From contig VZTG01008547.1 in NCBI GenBank assembly GCA_013397845.1, positions 1,230,008-1,294,007 on the forward strand: 64,000 nucleotides of DNA, read 5' to 3'. This DNA is from Melanocharis versteri. Lineage: Eukaryota; Chordata; Aves; Passeriformes; Melanocharitidae. The notes beneath the pieces are model-generated. The model was not told the DNA's origin, ran no database searches, and was given only the letters and a program-made list of their open reading frames with translations. Below are positions 1-13,872 of the stretch, piece after piece. Position numbers and translations under genes: made by a program. Within the stretch, counting starts at the first letter, position 1, and each line of letters opens with the position of its first letter.

Positions 1-3000
1 TTTTTAACTTTGAAGATGGGAGTGCAGAATGTTTCTTTCTGGAAAAAACCTGACATCCCAGTTCAGGAGACAACATACGGTGGCTTTCCAGCTCAGGACT
101 TGAGAGTCAAGGACAGCAGGCTAGGCTGAAGGATGTGTAATCACTCCATCAGACTGCACGTTTTGTTCGCTAGAGCAAGTGAGCTGTCTTGGAAAGGTGC
201 AACTCCATGGAGGACTTATAAAAAATTCATAGGCATTGGGTCATAGGCAGTGGGTCAACATGAGCTTCTGAGGCACTGCAAGGGCAAGAAATATGCTAAG
301 GTGATGCCTGGATCCATAAAACCAGGAATGTCAAGCAGAAAATGGGAAGCGATCCCAGTTCAGGCTAAGAGCACGTGTGTGTAGCACAGTGAACTTCGAA
401 TCACTTGAATGCTAGACCAGGTAGCAGGGAAGAAAGCAGCACCTTCTTTGCACTGTTGTCAATGTTACTGTGTCGTACGTGGGAGGCAGGACACTAGGCT
501 AGATACACCTTTGCTCTGACTGTTTATGGCTGTTCATCCACACCTCAGAAAATACATACAAATAGTGAGGACAGAGAGGGAGAGAGAGTTCAAAAGGTTA
601 CAAGTATCTCCAGGGACTGGAAAATAAGTCATGATCTGAAACTTAAGCAGCTCAGCTTATTCAGCTCACTGACAAAAAGCTGAGATGTAGCTCAAGCTCT
701 GACTATAGATACTTGCACATAGAGATCTGAAACCAGGGTGAATTTCTTGGACTACTCATAAAAGGTGCCTGAAAGATGGTTCCAGGCAGGTTCAGATGAA
801 GAACAGGGCAGAATTTCCTAACTGGGTGGGAGGCAGTGGATAATCTTCTGAGAAAAAAAAATTATGAACTACTGTCACTAGGAAGACAATGATAATTTGA
901 AATCCTTTTTTGACACGTATCCGACAGCTGCTGCCGTATCCAGGTCTGGAGCTGATCCTGGGTTTGGAATCTGAGGGTCTACAATTTTTTCATCATTTGT
1001 TAGCCATGCAGGACTGCCCACATGCTTTTCTTATGCTTGTATTTGTAGCTCTGCAGTAAAATTACTGTAATTACATGTCGTGATCTGCTTTGAAAGGCTA
1101 AGAAGGAATGTCTTCCCTATTTTAAAATATTTGCGTCACAAAAAGTGATGGAATTTCACCTTCCCTTTAGAGCTGAGATACTTTATTATCTCTGAGATGA
1201 TTACAAGTTCACAACGTACTGTAAATAATTTCAAAGCCAGATCTGGAGAAGACAACTGGGAGGAGATAGGTCCATTTTAAAAAGTGATGCAGAAAGCCCT
1301 CCTTTTTTAAATGCTTATCTGGTATATGTTGTTCATATGCTGATATCCCCAGGGAATGTGGGATTTGTTTAGGTGGATTTGAGATCGTTAGAGAATTTGA
1401 TTTTTACCTATGTTACTTCCTATGCAAAAAAAAAAAGCTCCTAACAACAGCACTGGACTTTTTTTTCTGGGATGATCTAGATGTATCCCAGCTCAGCACT
1501 TCACTGTCTCTGCAATTATCCCAACCACCAGGAAAATTGGGTTGGTCCTGTTTCCTGATGATGACATACATTAATTCATCCTGACTAGATGCTTCCCAAT
1601 GAGAGTACTGTAACCAAATTCACTGAAATTGCAATCACACAGGAAGGTTGGCCTGTAAGGCTTAACAAGCGTTCAGATGCTTTGGTTCTCTGCTTTGCCT
1701 GGCCTGGAGGGAGGGGGATCCAAAAATAATTCAACACCTCTGCTGTGAATTGAAGCCTTTACTGGGTGCTAAAACACATGCACTGGGACAGGGCTGGGAG
1801 CTCCTACGCCGCAGAAGTCCAGCAGCTCCTCCTGCAAAATATCTGCAATTCAGACAGGGGCCACAAGGTGCCAAAACTCCAGACCTCAGGTATGCCTAAG
1901 CAATACTTCATGAGGCTGTTTTCTTTTGAAACCATGTCAGGGAAGGGCAGGGGTGCCCCTCCCAGGCCAGCTGGTGAGAAGAGAGAGCACTCAGGCAGGC
2001 AAGAGCACAGCAGGAGGCCAGTCCCTGCCTGGGAGGAAAACTCTTGTCTGCAGGTCCTTTCTCACAGGATCTGTTGGGAGGCTACAAGACAGAGAGCTGT
2101 GTCACCACTTGGCCAGGAGTAGAGTATCCATGGGAGAAGGGAGAATAGCCCATCTAGGAAAGACTCTTGTGCAAGGGCAGGATGGTTATAGGCAGGGCTT
2201 TAAAACACAACAGGGTAACAGATGTGTTTCTGTGGAGCCCAACCCAAACCAATGCAACCTGCAGAGATTTTATCTCCTCAGAAGTCTGTCACATTAGGAA
2301 TAACATGAATTTACCCCAATCTAAATATATTCTATTGTGATGGATCACATATATGATATGATCCTCATCTATCTTCCACGCAAATATAAACAAACATGGT
2401 TTGTGTTTTAAGAAGCTCTAATGTAAGATTTTTGACTTTGTGCCTCCATTCCTTACTACGCATCAAGTTCTGACAGGAAAAAGCCACCCCATGCACCTTG
2501 ATCATCTAGATAAACCTCCAGAGGGATAAGCCTGTGTACTTCTAGCAGGTAGCTGTCTTCCTACTGCAAACCTTCTGCCATATCTTCACAGAAGCCTCAA
2601 ACTCCAATTATCTCAAACTTGACAACCAGAAGCTCCAGCTCTGCAGCTGATAACCCCTGCAAGTATAATTAGGCATAGTAATATTGAAAGCTGAAACTGT
2701 GGGTGTAGTCTAGAATGATGTTATTTTGCTATTGGGGTAGAAGTACTAATGGAGAGATGGCATTATTCACTGTCACACCAAATTTTGTAAAAACGCTCTT
2801 CCACCTAAGAAAAGCTTCCAGTAGGTTGCCTACTAGCCTTGCTTGCTGGAGCACTGAAGAACTTCAGGTCTTACTGTCTAGAGATATAAGAAAGGTTTAC
2901 CAATAAAAGGAAATATGGAAATATCTCCTTTACATGACACACAGGGTGGGGATGTCTCCCAAAGGGCGATATAAAAATGTAGTAGCAGCTCTGAGACGGC

Positions 3001-5282
3001 AAGCTGAGAAAATGATGCTGGTAGTTTTGCAAAAGCAAACTCAAATTCAAAGGCATTGCAAATCCAAGTGAGATTGCTTGGTGTTTATTCTGCTTTAAGC
3101 AAGTGCATGTCTTCTGGATTTATGAATCCAAATAATTAATCTTGTGTTCTTTACAATCATTTTGTTGCCTTGTCAAAGAAAGGAGGAAGCTTCATTAAAG
3201 TATCCTTTCTCTTCTAAGCTCACTTCTTTGAAAAAGGTAAAAAAAAGGTAGCAGCTGAGATGAACAGCTAAAATTACAAAGAAGTATAATGTTATTAAAT
3301 GTGAGAAAATGACAACAGAAATTTATTTCTACTGGACAGTTGATAAATGGCTGCAGGCTCATCACCTACCAGAATGATGAAAGAAGTAATATCTTCTCTT
3401 ATGTATTTATTGACAAGCAGATCTATTTTTCTACATTCTAGCATCCAACATGCACCACAAAACATAAAAATGGTAAAGATGTCCCTTGTTCTTCTCCCAC
3501 ACTTTTCCTTCTCCTGTATGTCTGGCAAGGAAAGCCTGACATGGTCTTTCTTATGCCAGTGAGCAGTGGGCAGGGGAGCAACCACAACCAGAGAGGAATT
3601 TCATGAAGAAAAAGTCTAACAAAGCACAGCAGTTAGTGGGTAAGACCTGGAGGATCCCGGACATTTGCCTTGGCATTGAGGATAGCCCTGATTTCATTCG
3701 CAAATGAAACAGTGTGAGCAGCGCAGAATCCTCCCTTCCATTCAAAAGGCAACTCACAGGGAGTTTTCTCCTGCCACTGCCCCCCTCCACAGGGCAGGGG
3801 TGGCATCTGTGCCTACAGACAGACACTCTCCTTCTTGCTTTTCTTTCTCCTCCATATTTGAAAGAAACCCCAGGGGGGAAAAAAAAAGTAGTGGTGGGGA
3901 AGAATGTTTCTTGGCACCTTAAGTCAAATAAACCTAAATGTGGATGGATGAACCCAAACTTTGAGTCTATGGGACCCAGATGTATTTCTAGGACTGATTT
4001 TTTAAACTGTAACCCCTGAAAAAAAAACCACCACTAATATCTGCCAGTAAGTTTTCATTCCTGCATTAGGAATGAAATAATTGAGGGCATAAAATAATTG
4101 AGAAACAAAGAGTCCTTCTCCAAAACCCTTTGACAAACCTCACAGGAAGCATAAAGTAATGCCTGCATAGTTAAGTTAAGGCAGCCTGTGCAGTGTGTCT
4201 GGTTGCCCACCCAGCATGCTTGAGGCACATTCCACAATTAAACAAACCATTTACCCACAAGCCATGGCTGGAACTTTCCTTTCAGCATTGCGCTAGTTGG
4301 ATACTGAAGTAACTTAAAGAGATACTGCGGAAAGATGACTTCTGGTTTGTTTTCTATTTTATTCATTCCCATTGTGCAGTTACATTCTAAGCCTTTATCA
4401 TCATGACTTTTAGTACATGCCACAAGGATTGTCAGACTGCCTGATCTTAGGAGTATTGCTAATCCCTGTCAAAGCCTGTTGATTGGGGAAGATGTGCATA
4501 AATTGTCAGCTTTTTTAGAAACTCTAATTGCAATCTGAATACACATACAAATATCTATCTTATCTAACCATTAATGTATTTGACTCAGTTAGAGGCTGTT
4601 ATATAACTCACTAGTGATCCAGATTTACAGCCTCTCGGACTCCTGCAGGCTGCACAACAGCGCTGCTACTAAACCATCATGTACCAGCTTGAATTCTAAG
4701 AGTCAGGCTGGATTTCTTGTGGTTTGTGCACAAATACTTTGTAGCCCATTACAAAGCATCTGTCAAGAGTTGTGCCAGTGTGACTCAGGCCAGATTTGAG
4801 CTCCATAATTGGAATTTCCCATTAAAATGACTATACAAGAATGACTCGATGTACAAATGAGACCATTCTATAGGAACAGCAAATGGAAGACAAATCTAGT
4901 AAAAATGTACTTTTAAATATAAAAATAACAAGGCATGGTACTAAATATGCACGGTCTAGGTCTTGGGGGAAATAGCTTTTTATAAAAATAAATCTTTAAT
5001 GTAAAATAGCAATTTAAATACTAAGAGAAATATATTCACATATGAAATTATTAAGAGCCTAAAATAAAGACTTTGCCATAGTGTGATGAATTCTGCTGTT
5101 CTTGGGAGAATTTTAGGGTCGTGGAAATTACTTTAGGGACCTGAAATCATTAGAATTGAGACTGATCATTTAAACTGGCATGAGTTTACTGCATTTGGAT
5201 AAACAGCATGCATGGTTTTAAATATATCACTGACAAGAAGTGTAATGTGCACAAATACACAGGACTAAAAATTCATGTAACA

Positions 5283-5735
5283 CAGAGTCATGAATGTCAG
5301 AGACTGGATACCTCTGGTGATCATCTGGTCCCACACCCTGCTGAAGCAGGGACACCAAAAGCATTTTTTCCAGCACCATGTCCAGTCAGGTTTTTAGTAT
5401 CGCCACGATTTTCAAATCTCTCTAGCCAACTGTCAATCTCTCTAGCCAACCTGTTCCAGTGTTCGGCCACTCCCACAGTAAGAGCCTGTTTTCTTCTGTT
5501 CAGATGGAATTTAATGGTTTTTTAATGACCACTGGCCCTAATTCTGCCAGTGGGCACTACTGAGCAGCGCACAGTTCCCTCTTCTTCATGTCTCATTCCC
5601 CAACCCCTGCTATTTATACAGATGGATTAGGACCCTCTGAGCCTTCCCTTCTCCATGCTGAACAGTCCAAGATCTCAGTCACCCCTCACAGTAGAAATGC
5701 TCCAGCCCTTCAGTGATTGTTGTGGCCCTGCAGAA
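5283..5735 (-). mobile_element. CR1 LINE 3' fragment
   Basis: Read on the minus strand, this is the 3' untranslated part of a CR1 retrotransposon. On the plus strand it shows the diagnostic reverse complement of the tail: a match to GATCATCTGGTCCCACACC, then CTGAAGCAGGGACACC, CAACCTGTTCCAGTG, and later CTTCTCCATGCTGAACAGTCC. It is strongly diverged and has lost the 3'-terminal repeats. It contains a 20-bp tandem duplication at 5411-5450. Confidence 0.8.
5411..5450. repeat. 20-bp tandem duplication inside CR1
   Basis: Two adjacent 20-bp units, both ending AATCTCTCTAGCCAAC. They differ only in the first few bases. The duplication lies inside the old CR1 copy and is probably a local replication slip. 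Confidence 0.85.
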
Positions 5736-8700
5736 GACCACAAAGTCTATATTTTTCTTGCACTGGGAAGCTCAGATTAGACATGCACTCAGAATGGTTC
5801 CAGATGTGAGTAGAAATTCAATGCTCAGAATGAAACTTTTCTGGAATGACACAGTATCATTGTCTGTGACAAGAGAGGACATCCAAGGAGGAAATTATTC
5901 ATGAAAACTGATGAAACTCATGAGCATATTCATGAAAAATTGCAGGACACCACTGGCTGTAAAACAGGCAGTAGAAAGTCCAGTCATACTAAAATGTTCA
6001 TTTCCGTCCTTTCTGAATTTTAAATAAAAATAAAATTTGGTAATGTAAGTAGTATTCTATGTTTTCCTGATACAGTTTTATTTGATCTTGTCACATTCTG
6101 CAGGGAATAGTATAGGATGTTCTGAAAAATGTGCCAGACAGGTCTCAAGAGACGTCATTACTAAGCAACACTAATATACTCTACTGATCATTGCTAAAAA
6201 AATAAAGCTGTAAGTTAGATCAAAATGTTTCTCTTTCAGAATACAATTTAGAAGTCACCTCAGAAAAAGGTGGGAATAGAAATGTGGCTCGAAAATTAAA
6301 TAGAAGCACAGACTGTACCCACAAGGTGGTGAAACATACAGAACTGAAGATGTCTGTCAAATTCATTTTGAGACACATGGTTTTGCAAAAGCCATTTTCT
6401 TTGGCTTTTCAAAGCAAGAAATCAGGTGGAAGGTCCTGCGTAATTTTAGAAGTTCCAGTTAATGGGAGGAAAGTCTAAACATGACCTGACTTTGAGGTCA
6501 AAAATATAAAGCAAAGGAAAAAAACCCAAACTGAAAGCAGCTGCAATTTTGGAGGTGGGATTCATGATTAAAAAAGGCAAGTCTGCTGACTGCTTCAATA
6601 CAATAAATGGACTGTTTGCAAGTTGGTACACTTAATCACAGTCATACTGATGATGGATGGAACACAAATACTAATGAACAGTGTTGTCCTAATAATTCAG
6701 TCAGGCATAGCACCTTCACAGGATGCTATTGCAGCATTTAAGAAGAGCCCTGAGCTAGGAGCTGTGCAGAGTAAAACAGAATGTCTCCTAAGAAGGATCA
6801 CCAGTGATAGCAGCTCGTTCCTGCCCCATCATGCTCACCCACAGCATGAGGGAGCAATAAGAGGGATGCATCTATTTCCCAGGCACTGGGATTGCAACTG
6901 GGAGTGACTACTTGCTGTGAAATCTGACACACAGGCATTAAAAACCAGGCATGGCACACTGAACTGAGCTGTTTGTCTCGGGATTGCAGGTTCTCAAGGC
7001 TCCACTCAGAAAAGGAGAAAAAAAGAACAGCAAAGAAAATGTTTTTCCATGGTGCAGCCTCATGCCAAACAGCAAACAGATGTGTAGGTGTAGACAGCTG
7101 AACTCTGCCACTCGTGTTGTGGGATGCCTGCCACAAGCTGTCTGAAAGGGGTGTCTAAACAGGGTGTGCTGTGGGGCTGTTACACATCCAGTGCTCCAAG
7201 GCACCAGCAGCACCAGGTCACCCCCCCAGGGTTCCTACTTCCATCTGAGGGCTGATGTTAGGGAGCGTCATGCCTTCCTTCTTTTGCCTCTTCCTGTTTC
7301 TTCCTCTCACTGCGGTCAGTAGTTGTAACACAACTTCTTTATTTTCAGGTTTAGTGGCAGCCGTCTTAGTCTAGAACTAACCTGAGAATTTATTTTACAT
7401 CACATTTAATGGTGGCTACACAACTGATTTTCATATGCAACTTGTCAAAATTTGGTGTTCCAGCCTCTGATCCTTTCCTTTTTCCCTTTTATGGCTGGCA
7501 TAAATATCCACTGTAAGAGGGCTAGAGAAACAGAACAATAGGATGTGCTGGGATGACATTTTAAATGCTAAATATCCTAGAAATGTTTCTGACCTTACGT
7601 TGGTCTTTCTTGGCCAGGCATGTGGTAATTCCAAACCAGCCAGCCAATTTGAATGCTGTACTAACATTTAATGAACTTTGAATTTACAATCACAATATTA
7701 GGCACTTATATTAACTGCTTTATTAGGAAAAACAGCATGGTTATGAGGATGATGTTAAGACATCTAATTTACTTTTTGCAAGGCAAACAAAAGTATCCTC
7801 CAAAGTGGGGCTGATACCATTACTCACTTTGCATAGTACCTTTACTAAGATTAAGCACCTTTGCTTAATCTTGATTGCAGTGGTCCCCTCATTTTGCAAG
7901 CTGCCACTTAATATCAGCAAAGCTAACATGATCAGCTCTGCAGAAGTGTCACTGGAGTTTCTTTTGAGAAATGCAGAGTGAATTTTAGAAAATACTCCAA
8001 TTGATCTTGTTGTGGAGGATGCCTTCACAAACATGGTATTTTTGGCCACATGTAACATTATAGAATGAAACTGTGACCTCACTGTAATCTACATATATTC
8101 TTCTTACCCACTTAAGTGGCATCAGGGACTCAACCATCATAGTTAGTGTATCTGCTGAGTTTACTGTTCAAAGCACCCTTACTTATAATCTGTATGGCCT
8201 GAAACCATGGCTGAGAGTGATTGGAACTACTTGCACAGCTAAATATATACCTCTGTTTCTGAATCCTATCCCTTAATGAAGACATTTACAAATCTCAGAA
8301 GTACTGCTACATTAATAACACTGCGCGAATGTGTAATCAATAGGTACGTAGAGATAGCAGGCTGAAATATTATTATTCAAACACTTTAATACTGCCTTGA
8401 AATTGCAATCACAAGAACTTATTCCCTACGCCAAACATGCAGTCATCTAAACCTCTGAAGATGGATTACAGACCTCTGCTGTGGGGCACACTGCAGCCCT
8501 GTATTTCAGAGAAGGGGATAAAATCTCCTGAGGCCATCAGTTCGAAGTGCGCAGCCTCAGTGATGGATATGAGGAGCCTCTCTGAGGCGAGCTGTTGCTG
8601 ACCAGGGGCACTGCCATTCCACCTGCCCTCTTGCTAGAGTACTCAGGCCCACATCCTCTCTTTGGGAACTGTCCCCTCTCAGGCCCTCTGGAGATCCAGA

Positions 8701-11700
8701 TCCAAAGGTGCCCACGATCTCATTTTCTCTGTGCACAAATAAAACATCTCCTTATTTACAGCCATCTGCTGACCTATTTTAGGAGGAGATTAACCTGAGC
8801 CTAAAAATACCTACTTCTCTCCCCTAAGACGGTGAGAGCAATCAGCTCAGCTGTATATATTTACCCTACAAAAATATAAATTTAGGAAGGAGGAATCCCA
8901 GCTTTGCTGACATATTTAGCTCTGGGATGTTTTCAGCAAAATGGCTGGCTGCTAGCACAGGCTGGCTGTGAGATTTTCAGGGGCAGTGAAGGGGGAAAAA
9001 ATAGAAGGCTTATCAGGCTTTCCTTCTTCCCAGTCCTCTTTCCTTCTCATTTCTCCATGGGGGACAACATGAAACAACTGTTTCCTCTGAAGAAGCTTGC
9101 TGGGCTTGGACTGCAGCAGTGCTAGATGACAGCTTGGACTAGCTTGGCTCTCTGCGCAGGAGACGAGGCTCATGTGGGATCCAGCAATTTAGGTGGAGGA
9201 CTTCCTGGCCCACCAGAGACCGAGGTCATAAAGGAGCTGCCAGACGAGAAACTGAAATCCAAGTTTGAACAGTGTCTTGCAGCTTTTTTCCTCCCCCAAA
9301 GACCCTAGGCAAGTAATTTTGTCATTAATGTACTGCAGTAGCACTGGGAGGCTCTAATTGAACCTAGGGACCCATAACGACAGAGGCAATAAAAGCAAGT
9401 AATGAACCACTCTATCTTTGCTCAGAAGAGACTGTAATTGCTCTTTGCTTCCTTTATGCCCACCTGCAAAATGCAGGCAGCAGAGACCTACCAACCTCAC
9501 ACAGGGATCATGAGAATGATTCCAGAAACGTTTATGAAATGCTTACAAGCCATGGAAACAACCACCTTAGAAAGTAAGAGACATTAAAAACCTGGCTTGT
9601 AAAGCAGTGGAGCAGTATCTACCCATTTGTCACATTTACAAATAATATCCCATTTAATAGCCAGTGGTATAGACCCATGATCCACGGCTGGCAACCGTAA
9701 GCCTGGCGCTGCCTTTTGGGGTGCTATGAGACCAGCAATGTCTTTGCAGGTTTGTACCCAAAAGCCATTTGAAAGCTTAAGCATATTAAGCACAGTCTCT
9801 GCATGTTGTTTTCTATTGCTGACAACTCAAATTGATTCCCTGTAATCAGGCAGTTGCGCAGCCTTTAAATTTAGGCTGCAATCTCCAAAGTGGGAAACAC
9901 ATGCTGATGTTTGCACCATCAGCAAAGCACCCTGGATCTCCACGCGGCTCCACCACAATCCTGTCTAGACCGCTTTCACGTGAGATAAAAACACCACTGC
10001 TGAGTATCTCCACACCAACTCCTACCCCTGCCTGAACTTTTGTTTCCTTGAGCTCAAAACCGCCACCAGTTGAGCTTTTCTTCCCCAAAAAGCCTGAGCA
10101 TGTGAGCCACCTCACGATGAGGAGGCTGCTCCCAGGGCAGGCGGAGCGCAGGCTTTCAGTGCTGGCTGCTCAAGGGGCTCTTTACAGCTGCTACAAAAGC
10201 TGCTGCCGGCACCCCCAGGAAGCACTCCTTACTGATCCAAGAAAAGGGGGCTTAAAGATAGTCCTGCCTGCATGGAGACTGCTCTGGGCTGGTAGGGAGC
10301 CAAGCCCTCAGACGCGGCACATCAGCGGAATTTGCCACCTGTGCTCAGCACTGGCTGCAAGACATAGGGAAGACAACAGCTTTTGCTCTTTCTGACCTCC
10401 CTTTCTCACTCTGTTATGAAGCTAAGAGGGAAAAACTCACTGGCTTCTAAGCAGTGGGTGACCAGAAGTAGGAGGTGACTGACCCAGAGCTGGGTACTGT
10501 TCTGCAGGAAAGCCATCACACCGGCAGGGGTCTGGGCTGCCGCTTTAAGGTATTTTAAAAATTATCTCAGTGCAGACATACAGTAACCATGTATATATGA
10601 CAAACTCTTTGAAAAGTTAAATGGTGACAGCAACTGCAAGTGCTTGAAGGATATACTAGCAGTTTCTTCAGGCTTTTCTAGGAAGTCCTGGATGTGTGTC
10701 ACTGTAGGTAAAGAAAAACTGACTGATCTGATCAATTTAGGGAGCCCTTTTCCCTTTGGTCAAACTAAAAGGTACACTTCTATGGCAAACCTACCAGACA
10801 AGTGATAAGTTATGGTCATACTCATTTGCAAGTTCTGATGCAGACTGGTGTCCTATAAACAACAACTGCTGCAGCAACCCACCACATGGTCCAGGCCCAG
10901 AACCCTGTATTTTAATTTTTAAGTAGATTCCTGTTAAGAAATCTTCTTAGATCTCTTGAATACTTGAATATCACAGAATCTTCTTTTACTCACCACTCCT
11001 GATGAATTTCCTGACCTTTGGCTGTTCTGGGCTGCATTGCTCCAACCTGATTGTGGGACTCAATGCAAGGATGAAGGTACTGGCAGCACTAACTGCCCAA
11101 AATGCTGGACTAAAGAAGCTATACTGCTATACATGCATGTCTGGAATGACTACAGGCTATGATGCAACGCCTGTGAGAAGGCTTAAGTGTCTGTTGTTAT
11201 AACCCACTGCACTCAATGCAGAAGAAACAGAACAGCTCATACAAGATGCTTGAAGAAATGGTAAAGTTGTCTCTGTACTGAAGGGCCCTAGTGACTGTTT
11301 CATTGAGATCCTTTGAAAAATGGGACTTCCAGCAGGAATGGCTAAAATAGTCACTAGGAGAGATACAAAAGCTCACCAACAATATAATGTAACACCTAAC
11401 TAATCTACAGCAGTGACTGTTTCTTCTGAACAAAGTATGGGTTTGTATTTCTGAGTTGGCAATGCAGAGAAAAATGGACTTCTAAGTTGCTCTGACCAGG
11501 GTGTAATACACTTACCTATGTCTGAGATAGCACTGCAGAAAAATAGGAACTTCTAAAATGATAATGATTCATCTCGTCCTTAGGCAGGTATCAAAAATAA
11601 CTCTAATGAACCTCACTGCAGAAGTACTTATTTCCTTTCAGTGGCCACAGAGGGACCCTAGACAACTAACTGTGGCATATTTTTCTATCTGAAATTGTCA

Positions 11701-13587
11701 CAGATCTGTACCATCCGTTCCCTAGAGCTTTGCTGTCAATACAAGGCTTTTGATATGGGCCAAATCCCTGTGCTCATTCTTCACTAAAAGATTTAATTTT
11801 TTAAACAATACAGCACCATGACAAGTCATCTGTTCATGATTCCAAGGAAAATAGAGGCAAATAACAGCAATACCATTAGGTGGTGTCCACCGCCTCCATT
11901 CATTCCAAGGGTTGTACAGAAAATTAGTTCAGGCTAGATGCCTATGCTTTACTAGCGAGCTATGCTTAAGTAGAACTACAATAATGGTCCAACATAGTTG
12001 TCTAGACTGCCTTTTTGATGTTGCCAAATGCATCTTTCATTGTGCCTGGAGATCTAGCTTCTAAACAGCTAAATATTAGGGGGAAAGTATGCCAACTAAA
12101 GAGGTGGTTGGTAGCTGGGGGTAATAGAGGATTGAAAGAGAGAGAAGAAAAATACATCAGATATCTTAGAAATATTTAGTTTTACTATTCACCTAACTTC
12201 ACCTTATTTTAGTAATTCAATATCCATTGCAATGGGGGCATCTAAGGAAGCAGTGATAAACCTTAGGAAAATGTAACAGAAGATATTACCTTAGTGAGCA
12301 GAACACCACCAAACCTATCCATTCTCTATTAGCTGACTTCTGCCTTAAATTGCAAAATCAAAACTTAGTCTTGAACTTGGCTGCTCAACATTTCACAGAG
12401 GACCTCCTTGGCTCTCTCCATGTGTCCTTTCACAAGGAAGGCACTAACACACCCCAGCAGAGTCAACAAGCTGTGCTGACTGTCTCTGCTCTCAGGAACA
12501 GATTCAAGGAGCCTCTTCTGTCCAGCTGTCGGGACAAGTAGCAGAAAAACTCTACTTCTACATATGAGACTGCAGTTCCAGCTGTCCCTGAGAGCAACCT
12601 ATGAAAAACTTCCTAAAAGCCATTTCCACTTTTTGAAGTCTCTTAAAATTAACATTTGTCTTTATTTATTATTGATTGAATTATATTCTTATACAAGACT
12701 TCTGCACACAGGTTTTGAGAGGTCGAATACATTCTTTATCACATTTTACTAAACCAGAATTAAAGTCTGTTTAGAAGGACACTGCTTTCAAGTTCTCCCT
12801 CCATACTTGCAGTTTTCCTGCAGCTCTTGCAGTGCTAATGGGGAAAAGTACAAAATCAAGAAAAATCCTGTAGGTGCCTTCACCTCAGTGCCTTCTCTGC
12901 ATTGTAAGGAAATATCGGGGAAATTTTCTTAAAATACCTTTTTTTGGAGAAATTTCTCAGTGGCTACAAGTGAATGGATAGTTTGTGAACAGCGAGTGCC
13001 TTAATGTTCAGTGTTGCAATAAAATCTGAGATACTGGTGAAGTTACTGTCTCCTCATTACTCTGACTTCACCATGCTCATTAGAGGAAAATAATTTGAGC
13101 ATATCTCCTGTTACAGAAATAGCCTGTGCACTTTCCTTTATCAAAAGTCATACTGTGACTTAGTTTGAGGTGTTAGAAAGGAAGACGTACTGTTAGCTAC
13201 TATCTCCAGACACTACAAATTGTTTCCTTATCAACAGCTGGCAAGCTCACTTGTTGATCAACAGTGATCAACCTTGGCCATCTTCATGGCTGACTTAAAA
13301 TTCATCAGGAATAAACATAAAACCTCTTTTTCCTGTGCTCATGAGCTTGGGGATCTCATTATTTCCAGAATATTCATTAAACTTTCTACTTACTCTCAAA
13401 ATAGTATGGGTTGTTTTTTTTTTTTGCTGCTGAGTGACTAGTGGGCAGCTGCTTCATGTGCTTATCCATTTCACAATAAAAGATCTGATAACTCCATGTA
13501 CTCAGGCACTGTGTCTTCAAGAGACAGTTGTCATAAATAGACTCCACCTTACAGTATTTGACATTGTCAAAGCACCAATTAACAGTA

Positions 13588-13685
13588 ATTAACTAATTCA
13601 TCTTCAGGGCAACCCCGTGAGCTAGGTAACACCGATATAATTAACACATGAGTAAAATGAGATTTAGGAGTTAAGTCAGTTGCCT
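13588..13685 (-). mobile_element. MIR-type SINE fragment, minus orientation
   Basis: The plus strand resembles the reverse complement of the MIR core and tail: TAATTCATCTTCAGGGCAAC, CCCGTGAGCTAGGTA, then GAGTAAAATGAGATTTAGG and AGTTAAGTCAGTTGCC. MIR is an ancient tRNA-derived SINE found across amniotes. It lies immediately beside a second MIR-like copy in the opposite orientation. Confidence 0.7.
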
Positions 13686-13689
13686 GGGC

Positions 13690-13872
13690 AGAGGCCTTCA
13701 TGGTCTAGTGGATTAGACATCTGCCTCTCGTACCACAGAACTTGAGTCTAATCCTTTTTCTGACATTGATTTGCTGCGTGACCTTACGGAAAGTCAATTA
13801 ACTTCTCTGTTTCAGCTGCCCTAGAGATAATGATGCTTACCTACCTGGTGACACATGGGCGTTTGAAAACTG
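13690..13872 (+). mobile_element. MIR-type SINE, plus orientation
   Basis: The tRNA-like head TCATGGTCTAGTGGATTAGA is followed by CTTGAGTCTAATCC (B-box-like), then the core TTGCTGCGTGACCTTACGG, AAGTCAATTAACTTCTCTG and TTTCAGCTGCC, and the tail TAATGATGCTTACCTACC. The order and spacing match MIR, with the divergence expected for an old copy. Confidence 0.8.

Larger units (their letters stand above)
1..13588. other. Presumed GABRA5 intron, no coding sequence recognised
   Basis: No exon of the remaining GABRA5 coding region (late extracellular domain, TM1-TM4, intracellular loop) was recognised on the minus strand, and no other gene on either strand. Open frames here are short, overlap each other and lack recognisable domains. 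The stretch holds a CR1 fragment (5283-5735) with a small internal duplication. A more GC-rich, purine-heavy patch at about 1760-2300 has overlapping frames of about 120 codons that I do not regard as coding. A diverged short exon could have been missed by eye. Confidence 0.6.

Noticed and set aside
1766..2297. Two overlapping frames of 118 and 123 codons in a GC-rich patch
   Set aside because: They overlap in different frames, match no family I know, and show no splice context. A decayed repeat or plain GC-rich intron is more likely, but I could not identify the repeat.
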